Positions 1 through 5,698 of a stretch of 38,632 nt of DNA are shown here, piece after piece. The stretch lies in the IMG/VR virus record IMGVR_UViG_3300010396_000073, positions 1-38,632 of that record. One strand, 5' to 3'. Position 1 is the stretch's first letter. Each line of letters opens with the position of its first letter. The translations under genes and the position numbers were made by a program. The DNA is from a virus. The notes under the pieces are model-generated. The model saw only the letters and a list, made by a program, of their open reading frames with translations. It ran no database searches and had not been told where the DNA came from.

Positions 1-404
1 GGCTTTGAAATAAGGTTCTTGAACTTGCTCCAAATCTCGGCAAACGGTACAGTCTGGTGCTCCGCATCCGCGATACGTTCCTGCTCCCGCTTTAACTCTT
101 GTGCCTGTTTCAACTTCACTCCCTGGTATCTCTTCAAGAGCAATTCGATCCGCGAAATTGACGGGAAGAAATCCGACTCCCTGCGGTGCTCCCGAAATAC
201 CCACTCAATTACCTCCGGCGGATGTTCCGCGTACAGCCGGAAGATTTCGTCGCTCAATTCCTGCATTATTTCCGTCTTGCTGTTCGCCGCAGTAATCGCC
301 ATCTCGCGACCGAGAGAGATTCGTGATGGAGTTAATAATTGCTTGCTGAGTGTTAGCCTGTCGTGTCGCTGCGGCACTAGTCCTAACTGTTTGTCTTGTT
401 CCAT
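1..404 (-). CDS. Hypothetical protein, crosses the circle junction (3' end off window)
   Basis: The frame is open from an ATG at 404 to the left edge, giving 134 codons in the window. It contains a charged helical region with W, E and R residues spread as in a folded protein. Joining position 1 to 38632 adds Pro-Gly-Asp-Lys-Arg and then a TGA overlapping the ATG at 38620, so the full product would be 139 residues. GGAGG lies only two bases before the ATG at 404; an in-frame ATG at 302 is the alternative start. From 404 it overlaps the replisome organizer gene by 200 bases in another frame; from 302 it overlaps by 98. The position directly after the replication gene suggests a replication accessory role, but no family is recognised. 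Confidence 0.7.
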   Translation of the reverse strand, partial: MEQDKQLGLVPQRHDRLTLSKQLLTPSRISLGREMAITAANSKTEIMQELSDEIFRLYAEHPPEVIEWVFREHRRESDFFPSISRIELLLKRYQGVKLKQAQELKREQERIADAEHQTVPFAEIWSKFKNLISK

Positions 405-1068
405 TTCCTCCGCCCTTCTGGTAGTTGATTGAGTTCCTTAGCCAGTTCCGCAAAGTTGCCGGCCAGTCGAGCTTTAGTCCCTTTGGCCCCGCAATTCCCA
501 AGTAGTAATCGCGAAATTTCTGGTACTCCATTTCGCAGTTAATTTCCAACGATTTAGCAAGTTCATAGTGCTCAGGTTGTGGAATAAAATCTTCCGGCAA
601 ACGACATGCTTTCTTACGGGAAGGTTTTGTTTTTGATTTTGATTCTTTAGAACCAACATCAAATTCAGATAGAGAGTTAGAGTTAGAAATAGGCGTTTCA
701 TCACCCGTTTCATTTGCATTACAACGGTGCTTTGTAACGCGCTCGTAGTTCTTAGTACGTTCTGCCTGTTCCTTGACCATGCGTCGGTTGTAGATACATC
801 CGTCATCTGTGCGGGATAAAACGCCGGAGTAATCAAGCTCCTGAAGCCAATGGGAGGTGTCGTCGGTTGAGTTCCCGGTCATTCGAGCGAGTAACTCAGC
901 GGTCACGACATTGCCATTGTTCAACTTGAGGTAGCCCCTGCGGACGCTATCGAACATCAGTGAGAGCATGTCTATCCACAAACCTCTAGCACCGGAAGAA
1001 ACAGAACGTAACTCCGGGTCTTTGAGCCAGTCTCCCGGCACAAACTTGAACCAATAAAGTTTCCCCAA
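205..1068 (-). CDS. Phage replisome organizer-like replication protein
   Basis: The 287-residue product begins MGKLYWFKFVPGDWLKDPEL. This matches the N-terminal winged-helix domain of phage replisome organizers (Lin1244/DUF1376-like): a short W-F-x(3)-W-L start, then a segment on regulatory helices with 'ARGLWIDML' near residue 28 and 'GNVVTAELLARMTG' near 52. A Lys/Ser-rich linker at about 135-155 leads to a C-terminal helical segment with 'DWPATLRNWLRN' near 200, typical of the helicase-loader-binding part. The start is a TTG with AAGGGG five bases upstream. By family knowledge it binds the phage origin and recruits the host helicase. The last 65 residues are low-complexity and overlap the next gene. 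Confidence 0.8.
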   Translation of the reverse strand: MGKLYWFKFVPGDWLKDPELRSVSSGARGLWIDMLSLMFDSVRRGYLKLNNGNVVTAELLARMTGNSTDDTSHWLQELDYSGVLSRTDDGCIYNRRMVKEQAERTKNYERVTKHRCNANETGDETPISNSNSLSEFDVGSKESKSKTKPSRKKACRLPEDFIPQPEHYELAKSLEINCEMEYQKFRDYYLGIAGPKGLKLDWPATLRNWLRNSINYQKGGGNGTRQTVRTSAAATRQANTQQAIINSITNLSRSRDGDYCGEQQDGNNAGIERRNLPAVRGTSAGGN

Positions 1069-1115
1069 CTTTTCCCCTTGAAAGAGACTTACTCGGCGAG
1101 TTCCCTAACGCGCCG

Positions 1116-1319
1116 TTAAACTACTTCGGTAACACTGTTACGCGACTCATCCTGCGTCTTGAGGTATGGAGCTAACCATTCCTTCCATTCCGCAGCCTTG
1201 ATCTTCCTGAAACGCATGTAGAGCCTTCTGTAAACCTCTTGGCATTCCCTGGAGCAGAACTTAGAGTGCTTCCTAAGTCTGTCCTCTGGTATCTCGCGTG
1301 AGCATAGAGAGCAGGTCAT
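1116..1319 (-). CDS. Small zinc-finger-like protein
   Basis: The product has 67 residues and begins MTCSLCSREIPED. A CxxC pair at residues 3-6 and a second Cys pair (FCSREC, about 22-26) followed by basic helix 'YRRLYMRFRKIKAAEW' suggest one zinc-binding finger. The start at 1319 is preferred over upstream in-frame sequence because GGAGG lies eight bases before it. It is the gene just upstream of the replisome organizer. No named family is recognised. Confidence 0.75.
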   Translation of the reverse strand: MTCSLCSREIPEDRLRKHSKFCSRECQEVYRRLYMRFRKIKAAEWKEWLAPYLKTQDESRNSVTEVV

Positions 1320-1432
1320 AAAATTTGCCTCCAAGCCGCAGCCTCCATCTGGAGATCGTTCCTCTGAGGAAGAACGCCGACGACATCTCTGCCGCCAGTA
1401 GATTGAGTGAAGGTTTTTGAGCAACTTGTCAT
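1316..1432 (-). CDS. Possible 38-residue ORF coupled to the zinc-finger gene
   Basis: An ATG at 1432 opens 38 codons whose TGA overlaps the ATG of the 1319 gene (ATGA), the coupling seen across this genome. There is no clear Shine-Dalgarno site and the sequence resembles nothing known, so this may be untranslated leader instead. Confidence 0.3.
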   Translation of the reverse strand: MTSCSKTFTQSTGGRDVVGVLPQRNDLQMEAAAWRQIL

Positions 1433-1519
1433 ATTTCAATTCTCAGCATTTAGAAAAATAGCTTTGAGGTTTCAACTTGTGAACTTCTTAACCGTTTCCC
1501 GCTAGGGATGCTCCATAAT

Positions 1520-1595
1520 TGGAGCCGATGCTTGGATTTGAACCAAGGACATCTCGATTAGAAATCGAGTGCTCTACCAACTGAGCTATATCGGC
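1520..1595 (-). tRNA. tRNA-Arg (anticodon TCT)
   Basis: A full cloverleaf reads on the minus strand: acceptor GCCGATA pairing with CATCGGC (six of seven pairs), D-arm GCTCAGTTGGTAGAGC, anticodon stem CTCGA/TCGAG around loop TTTCTAA with anticodon TCT, and a T-arm CTTGG/CCAAG with loop TTCAAAT. A templated CCA follows the discriminator T. It decodes AGA. It lies between the gene ending at 1644 and the zinc-finger gene, within the leftward unit. Confidence 0.95.
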
Positions 1596-1643
1596 AAGTT
1601 TTTTCCTCATTGCTTTCTCACTTCGCCGCCGAAGGCAAATCCA

Positions 1644-2207
1644 CTAATTAAATTCAATAACCGACGTTGCGTTAAAGAGCGACAACTTACCATCAAGGTC
1701 GCCCAAGGTCTGTTCCATCTGCTCCTGCTCGTCCATCAATTTCCGCTCATCCAAGTTCACCAAGACGTGCGGAGGATCGTTCGGTCCGACTGATTCGTTC
1801 ACAGCAATTGCCGCTGCGACCATCTTGCCGCCTTTCTGTTGAATCTGTGCGCGAGTCTGAGTCAGGGATTGCGAAACCGTCCGCAGAAACGTGCTTGACT
1901 GTGTGCTGACCTCACGCCGCCAAGTAAGCCAATCGGCCACGCTCATCGTCTTACCGCCTACCGTCATTTGCGAATCTAGATTGCTTCTCTGAATCGCGGT
2001 GCGGATGGAAATAACCCGTGCCTCCAAGTCAGCAATCCCTTGCCGTTCTCCGGCGATAAACTTCTCCGATCCGCCATCCTTCTCCAGCGGATCACGAATG
2101 CGGGAATCCCGCACGATGTATTGCAAAACTGACTGACGCTTCCGCTCCAGCCGCTTGCCGATGGTCTTAATCTCCTGCAACGCTTCAGTAATGGTTATCT
2201 TTGACAT
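1644..2207 (-). CDS. Hypothetical coiled-coil protein of the recombination block
   Basis: The 187-residue product begins MSKITITEALQEIKTIGKRLERKRQ. Residues 1-85 and 105-130 are mostly long charged helices ('IADLEARVISIRTAIQRSNLD'), and the C-terminal part is again acidic and helical ('DERKLMDEQEQMEQTLGDLDGKL'). The composition suggests a coiled-coil oligomer. The N-terminus recalls the DIP1984-type helical proteins, but this is not firm. The gene follows YqaJ and precedes tRNA-Arg, so a role alongside recombination or replication is likely; the function is unknown. Confidence 0.75.
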   Translation of the reverse strand: MSKITITEALQEIKTIGKRLERKRQSVLQYIVRDSRIRDPLEKDGGSEKFIAGERQGIADLEARVISIRTAIQRSNLDSQMTVGGKTMSVADWLTWRREVSTQSSTFLRTVSQSLTQTRAQIQQKGGKMVAAAIAVNESVGPNDPPHVLVNLDERKLMDEQEQMEQTLGDLDGKLSLFNATSVIEFN

Positions 2208-2244
2208 TTACTTTTCTCCTGATTAACTGTTAGAGCTTGAAAGA

Positions 2245-2331
2245 ATCACCGTTCTATCTCTGGGGAGGTTTAACGGTGATCCTTCCGAGCCCGCCTCTCT
2301 GGGAGGCACGGCTCAAGCTGTTTGTTGAGCC
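2245..2331 (-). promoter_or_regulatory. Stacked inverted repeats between two recombination-block genes
   Basis: The 105-base gap after the YqaJ gene is full of dyad symmetry. GGCTCAA (2310-2316) pairs with TTGAGCC (2325-2331). The same GGCTC (2310-2314) can instead pair with GAGCC (2287-2291), enclosing a GCCTC/GAGGC stem (2293-2297 with 2303-2307). A separate 9-base repeat, ATCACCGTT (2245-2253) and AACGGTGAT (2272-2280), lies closest to the next gene. The competing stems could form an attenuator or an mRNA processing element. The YqaJ stop codon lies inside the first stem. Confidence 0.45.
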
Positions 2332-3002
2332 TTTATGTGCTCAAGATTTTTATTCCATTCTTGCGTCAAGTCCTGCGAATATCCTTCTACTGGCGGGAGC
2401 TTGGCAATTATTTCGTCTATCTCTGCGTTGAACTTCATTACTCCGTTGCGAATTTCTGCTATCTCCGATTCGTCACGTTTCAGCCGCACAATGAAGAGTT
2501 GCAGGTGCTCCGGGAAATCAGGGTTGTAGCTGACAAAATCACTCCACTGCCTTCCCGTGCAATCCATCTCAGACTGCATCTGGTAGCGATGCTCTGCCGG
2601 AACGCCGCCGCGAGTAAGCCAGTCCATGTGCTTTGCGCGATTGGGACATTTGAATTGGACTAGTCCGTCCTTGCCGACATACCCATCCGGGGAGCATCCA
2701 TAGCGAACTATGGTTGCGTGCTTTACAAAACCAACCGTTTCCACGGCTAGCTTTCTCTTGAGTTCATATTCCGAACGCGCCTCTGGCTCCAATTGCTTGC
2801 CGCGCTTCATGTCCCAAGATTCGAATTCTTCTTCGATTGCTTTTCCGCTGAGAATTTCGCAAATCAATCTGGCTCGGTAATTAGCTCGAGTTGTGGATTC
2901 ACTGCTGCCCTTCTTCGGCTTCGCCAAAACAGCATGAATCATGGAAGAGGTCTGGTGTCCGGCCCGCTCATCTCTCCATTCTTGCGTGCCTTGTTCGGTC
3001 AT
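2313..3002 (-). CDS. YqaJ-like viral recombinase (lambda exonuclease family)
   Basis: The 229-residue product has the family's order of motifs. A 'TQEWRDERAG' start near residue 6 and 'RGKQLEPEARSEYE' at 67-80 (with E72) are followed by 'YGCSPDGYVGKDGLVQFKCP' at 101-120, with D106 and K118 in the PD-(D/E)xK position. Gln116 stands where Glu is usual. Family members digest one strand of double-stranded DNA 5' to 3', leaving a single strand for an annealing protein. The partner is the adjacent ERF gene, whose stop overlaps this ATG by four bases, so the two are co-translated. The length fits the family. Confidence 0.9.
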   Translation of the reverse strand: MTEQGTQEWRDERAGHQTSSMIHAVLAKPKKGSSESTTRANYRARLICEILSGKAIEEEFESWDMKRGKQLEPEARSEYELKRKLAVETVGFVKHATIVRYGCSPDGYVGKDGLVQFKCPNRAKHMDWLTRGGVPAEHRYQMQSEMDCTGRQWSDFVSYNPDFPEHLQLFIVRLKRDESEIAEIRNGVMKFNAEIDEIIAKLPPVEGYSQDLTQEWNKNLEHIKAQQTA

Positions 3003-3769
3003 TGGCGGGCCTCCAGAAGTTCTCGCTTCTTGCTCTCGTAAACCTTGCGAAGTCGTTCATAGCCGTTCTTGTCGTTTAGCGACCTTGCCTTATCTCTGGC
3101 CTCTTGAAAGCTCTTGCGAAGTGACTCCATGTCGGAGCAATCTTCCATCTGAACTGAATAGTCAGTAATGGCCTGTTCTGACATCCCTTCGGTACTTCGT
3201 GCGTCATTGTCTATGCCTTCGGGAACAACTCCCGCTGCGGCTAATAGCGTGTACCTCTGGAGATAGAAAGCTATTGATCCGATCTGCTGACCTGGAGTCT
3301 TAGACCCAGAAGTATCCGGCGGCCCTCCGAGAGTGGCCATATCCTCTACGTGCCCGGATGCGGAGTGGCGAAACACACAAGTCATAACCGTTCTCGCATT
3401 CGCGCCTTCGCTCGGCCTCCACGAGGCGACGAGCCCTTCTTTGCGAAGCTCTTCATCAATAACCCGGAACGCCTTGTCCAATTCTGCGTGCCAATACGTA
3501 GTTTGACTGCCATCACGGTTTGGAATTACGACCTGCTTAGTCTTTAGGACTTTGGGAACGTGATCGCGGAACCTTCCTAGTGCGGCCTCGAATTGAAGTC
3601 TTGCATCTTCTTTCCGGGCCTTGATAACCGAATCAACAAATATGGCCAATTGTTCGGCTCCGGCGTTTTTCTCCACCATCACCTGAATAAGCCTGTCCCA
3701 CTTGTCCTGAGGCGCGGCCAGCGCTATCTTTGTTTCCGGCGCGACCACCTCAAATTCCTGCGCGTCCAT
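2999..3769 (-). CDS. ERF-family single-strand annealing protein
   Basis: The 256-residue product has a core at about residues 60-190 typical of ERF annealing proteins: 'FEAALGRFRDHVPKVLKTKQV', 'HAELDKAFRVIDEELRKEGL', 'HSASGHVEDMATLGGPPDTSGSKTPGQ' (in part) and 'GSIAFYLQRYTLLAAAGVV'. The conserved aromatic-Arg-Tyr run before the Gly-rich end is present. ERF proteins pair complementary single strands, and in P22 the same function circularises incoming DNA, which fits a permuted genome. AGGGGAGG lies just upstream of the ATG. It forms a two-component recombination system with the YqaJ exonuclease. Confidence 0.92.
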   Translation of the reverse strand: MDAQEFEVVAPETKIALAAPQDKWDRLIQVMVEKNAGAEQLAIFVDSVIKARKEDARLQFEAALGRFRDHVPKVLKTKQVVIPNRDGSQTTYWHAELDKAFRVIDEELRKEGLVASWRPSEGANARTVMTCVFRHSASGHVEDMATLGGPPDTSGSKTPGQQIGSIAFYLQRYTLLAAAGVVPEGIDNDARSTEGMSEQAITDYSVQMEDCSDMESLRKSFQEARDKARSLNDKNGYERLRKVYESKKRELLEARQ

Positions 3770-3780
3770 GCTGCCTCCCC

Positions 3781-3987
3781 TTAAAGTTTGTCCAAAAGTT
3801 CGTTAACTTTCTTCAACAAGCAAGTTCTTCCGCAAAGATGAAGATAGGCCTGTACGATGTCCTCAACTTTTGCCTGTGACCACGGAGTAATAATTAGCGG
3901 GCCTACGACCGTGACCAGATACCAGTGGTTACTATCGTTCACCCGCTTCACTCCGCAGCCGTCACAGGCGTAGGTGTCAACTTTCAT
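3781..3987 (-). CDS. Small Cys-rich protein
   Basis: This 68-residue product begins MKVDTYACDGCGVKRV. A CDGCG knuckle at 8-12 and a CGRTC pair at 52-56 flank a hydrophobic middle ('WYLVTVVGPLIIT'), consistent with a zinc-ribbon fold. The ATG overlaps the stop of the 46-codon gene upstream (ATGA), and GAGG lies ten bases before it. Function unknown. Confidence 0.75.
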   Translation of the reverse strand: MKVDTYACDGCGVKRVNDSNHWYLVTVVGPLIITPWSQAKVEDIVQAYLHLCGRTCLLKKVNELLDKL

Positions 3988-4124
3988 GCCAAGTCCTCAT
4001 CTCCCTGCCACTCATCCGGCGCGTTCGGGCCGTAAAGAAACTGAAATAAGTCGTTCGCTTCGCGGAGTTCTGGAGCAGGTTCCGGTCGCTCTACCTTCCC
4101 CTGCTCCCTTTCGCCAGAGGTCAC
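3984..4124 (-). CDS. Small acidic protein (46 residues), GTG start
   Basis: The GTG at 4124 overlaps the TGA of the polyalanine gene (GTGA), and its own TGA overlaps the next ATG (ATGA), so it fits exactly between its neighbours. The product (ending PNAPDEWQGDEDLA) is acidic, with a 'REANDLFQFLYGPN' segment. No family is recognised, but the double overlap is strong evidence for translation. Confidence 0.7.
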   Translation of the reverse strand: MTSGEREQGKVERPEPAPELREANDLFQFLYGPNAPDEWQGDEDLA

Positions 4125-4792
4125 GCACTCACCGCTTCTTTGGATTTTTCTAGAGCAGCAATATGCGGAGTTAAGACTTCTCGAACCTTATCCGCGCTTT
4201 CCTTGAGCGATTTACTTCTGGCGACGGCGGCGTAGTCGGCGGCGGCGGCGGCGGCGGCGTAGTCGGCGGCGGCGGCGGCGGCGGCGACGACGGCGGCGTA
4301 GTAGGCGGCGTAGTCGGCGGCGGCGGCGGCGGCGGCGACGACGGCGGCGTAGTAGGCGGCGTCGCCGTCGGCGTAGTAGGCGGCGTCGGCGGCGGCGGCG
4401 GCGTAGTAGGCGACGTCGGCGTCGACGTCGGCGACGACGTCGGCGTAGTAGGCGGCGGCGGCGGCGGCGTCGTTTCTCGCTTCGCGGACTTGTTCTATGG
4501 TGGCGTTTCCAGCGCACCATTCACGGACGATTCGCAAACATTCAGCGGGCCGATTTTCTCCAGCCTTTACGTACTTCAAAGCGGTGGTGGCGCATTCCAC
4601 TGCGGCCAAAACAACCTGCTTGCGAGTCGGCCAGCCCTCTCTTTCGGCCATATACCCACAAAGCCACAGGAGCCAATCTCCGCGTTCGCACGTGTCCCAA
4701 ACTTCTTGCAGGGATTTTCCGTGGGCCCAAGTACGCCCGTCCCTGCAAGCACAAAGCTCTTTAAGTAATGCTGCAAATTTCCTCGAATTCAT
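4121..4792 (-). CDS. Imm5-like protein with long Ala/Tyr/Asp/Val repeat tract
   Basis: The 223-residue product has three parts. Residues 1-108 ('GDWLLWLCGYM', 'RKQVVLAAVECATTALKYV', 'GENRPAECLRIVREWCAGNATIEQVREAR') match the 'putative immunity protein' (Imm5-like) pattern seen in phage and bacterial proteins. Residues 109-190 use only Ala, Tyr, Asp and Val, apart from one Gly. The end (191-223) is a charged helix with 'ADKVREVLTPH'. The start at 4792 has AAGGAG six bases upstream. An Ala-rich helical rod or solenoid is likely. Its position in the early block suggests interaction with host or competing elements, but no function is demonstrated for the family in phages. Confidence 0.75.
   Translation of the reverse strand: MNSRKFAALLKELCACRDGRTWAHGKSLQEVWDTCERGDWLLWLCGYMAEREGWPTRKQVVLAAVECATTALKYVKAGENRPAECLRIVREWCAGNATIEQVREARNDAAAAAAYYADVVADVDADVAYYAAAAADAAYYADGDAAYYAAVVAAAAAAADYAAYYAAVVAAAAAAADYAAAAAAADYAAVARSKSLKESADKVREVLTPHIAALEKSKEAVSA
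4259..4360. repeat. Perfect 51-bp tandem duplication in a GGC-rich triplet tract
   Basis: 4259-4309 and 4310-4360 are identical. Each encodes the 17 residues AAYYAAVVAAAAAAADY on the minus strand (residues 145-161 and 162-178 of the polyalanine protein). The wider tract, about 4220-4470, is built almost wholly of the plus-strand triplets GGC, GTA, GTC and GAC, so every coding-strand codon ends in C. This is a site for slippage in multiples of three. Confidence 0.95.
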
Positions 4793-4959
4793 CTCTGCTC
4801 CTTTTTGAAAGCGCAGAACCAGCACGGCCCGCACTGCTCCGGGTGAAATGGTTCCTGATTTTTATTTTCCAGTTCTGGCATTCTCTTATCCAGATAGGCC
4901 AGCACTGAGTCCGCTGGAAGTACTTGGAACTCGTAGTCAATGAGAGCGTAGAGGCTCAT
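4789..4959 (-). CDS. Small protein with CxxCWFC motif
   Basis: The 56-residue product begins MSLYALIDYEFQVLPADS and has CGPCWFC at about 44-50 near a basic end. Its TGA overlaps the ATG of the polyalanine gene, and GGGGGAG lies seven bases before its own ATG. The closely spaced cysteines could bind a metal. Function unknown. Confidence 0.75.
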   Translation of the reverse strand: MSLYALIDYEFQVLPADSVLAYLDKRMPELENKNQEPFHPEQCGPCWFCAFKKEQR

Positions 4960-4963
4960 AAAT

Positions 4964-5191
4964 TCACTCCCCCGTGACCGCTGAAACAGTAACGTCCGCA
5001 GTTTTAATTGGAAGCATTAGACCAATGGGCTTGATGCGAACACACCAGCAAATCTCAAACGTCACGTCGAGTTTCCTATTCACTTCGCTATATCGGTTGG
5101 TTGCCTTAATTCCGGTTCCGCAGCAGCTTTGGCAATTGTCATCAGCCACTAAGCGCATAGTGTGACGGAGATATTTGCGTGATTTGCTCAT
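4964..5191 (-). CDS. Small Cys-rich protein
   Basis: The 75-residue product begins MSKSRKYLRHTMRLVADD. It has CQSCCG at about 20-25 and CWC at about 48-50, with beta-like segments after them, consistent with a zinc-bound fold. The ATG at 5191 is preferred over an upstream TTG because it overlaps the stop of the membrane protein gene upstream (ATGA) and GGTGAG precedes it. Function unknown. Confidence 0.7.
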   Translation of the reverse strand: MSKSRKYLRHTMRLVADDNCQSCCGTGIKATNRYSEVNRKLDVTFEICWCVRIKPIGLMLPIKTADVTVSAVTGE

Positions 5192-5340
5192 CTCACCCAC
5201 CAGTAGCAATAGGCCAGAATCGCCCAGAATGGACTTGAGAAAAGAAGGCCGAATACGATTGCCTTGGCGTGGGAAATAGTCCAGGACTTTTCGGCCTCGT
5301 AAAGCTCCCGGATGCGCTGGATGTCTTGTTCGTAGGTCAT
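5188..5340 (-). CDS. Small single-pass membrane protein (50 residues)
   Basis: The product begins with a charged helix (MTYEQDIQRIRELYEAEKSW) and ends with one membrane segment at about residues 27-47 (AIVFGLLFSSPFWAILAYCYW). AGGGGAGG stands just before the ATG, one of the best ribosome sites here, and the TGA overlaps the next ATG. It is the first gene of the coupled early cluster after the attP region. Superinfection exclusion would suit its size and place, but that is a guess. Confidence 0.7.
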   Translation of the reverse strand: MTYEQDIQRIRELYEAEKSWTISHAKAIVFGLLFSSPFWAILAYCYWWVR

Positions 5341-5400
5341 CTGCCTCCCCTTTCGGTTCGGCAAGATTGATCTATTGCGCTGAGTGCGCTATTTAGAGGA

Positions 5401-5443
5401 AAGGATTATGAGTCTACTGCTCTAACCGCTGAGCTAAGGGCCC
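5401..5443 (-). other. tRNA 5'-half (CAT anticodon), candidate attP core
   Basis: Read on the minus strand from 5443, the sequence has an acceptor 5' strand GGGCCCT, TA, a D-arm GCTC-AGCGGTTA-GAGC, an anticodon 5' strand GTAGA and loop CTCATAA (5406-5412) with anticodon CAT. Pairing then fails: TCCTT stands where TCTAC is needed, and no T-arm or 3' acceptor follows. This is a copy of the first 40 or so bases of a tRNA-Met or tRNA-Ile(CAT). It lies about 255 bases beyond the 3' end of the integrase gene, where temperate phages often carry the segment shared with the host tRNA site. Confidence 0.7.
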
Positions 5444-5468
5444 GAGCAATAATCCACTCTTCTAATGG

Positions 5469-5690
5469 TCAATCCTGCCGAGGTATGCCTTCTGAATCAG
5501 CCAGCTTGCGAAGGGATATGCGTATAACGTCGGCCTCGCCTACCCCCAACTTAGATTGCAGTTCCTTCATAAGCCGCACATCTTCGATCTTGGCGACCCA
5601 ATTCTTCCTTGTGAGCGGCTTAAGTGGCTTTTTCATGGCAAAGTCATTCTTATGTATGTCTGATTTTGTGTCAATAGCTAAATTGTCCAT
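5469..5690 (-). CDS. Small ribbon-helix-helix-like protein
   Basis: The product has 73 residues. The end, 'VRLMKELQSKLGVGEADVIRISLRKLADSEGI', has the form of the two helices of a ribbon-helix-helix domain (hydrophobic spacing, Gly turn, 'ADVIRISLRKLA'). The basic stretch 'KKPLKPLTRKNWVAK' precedes it. It starts eight bases after the integrase stop and so is probably coupled to it; a second ATG is at codon 19. RHH proteins such as Arc or CopG bind short palindromes, so this is one candidate for the factor acting at the operators near 6906-6946. It could equally be an excision factor. Confidence 0.65.
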   Translation of the reverse strand: MDNLAIDTKSDIHKNDFAMKKPLKPLTRKNWVAKIEDVRLMKELQSKLGVGEADVIRISLRKLADSEGIPRQD

Positions 5691-5698
5691 AGATTCAA

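Noticed and set aside
474-836. Minus-strand frame of 120 codons inside the replisome organizer gene.
   Set aside because: Overlaps a well-supported family member in another frame and has no recognisable sequence.
4220-4470. Regular repeats that could suggest a CRISPR array.
   Set aside because: Units are triplets inside a coding frame with no spacers of equal length and no cas genes.
4212-4520. Minus-strand frame of 102 codons, almost pure Arg.
   Set aside because: It is the shifted reading of the GGC-rich tract that encodes the polyalanine protein, which has a proper start, ribosome site and family-like N-terminus.
5341-5445. A functional tRNA-Met or tRNA-Ile(CAT) gene.
   Set aside because: Only the first 40 or so bases fit; the anticodon stem fails on its 3' side and there is no T-arm or 3' acceptor strand. 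Interpreted as attP homology.
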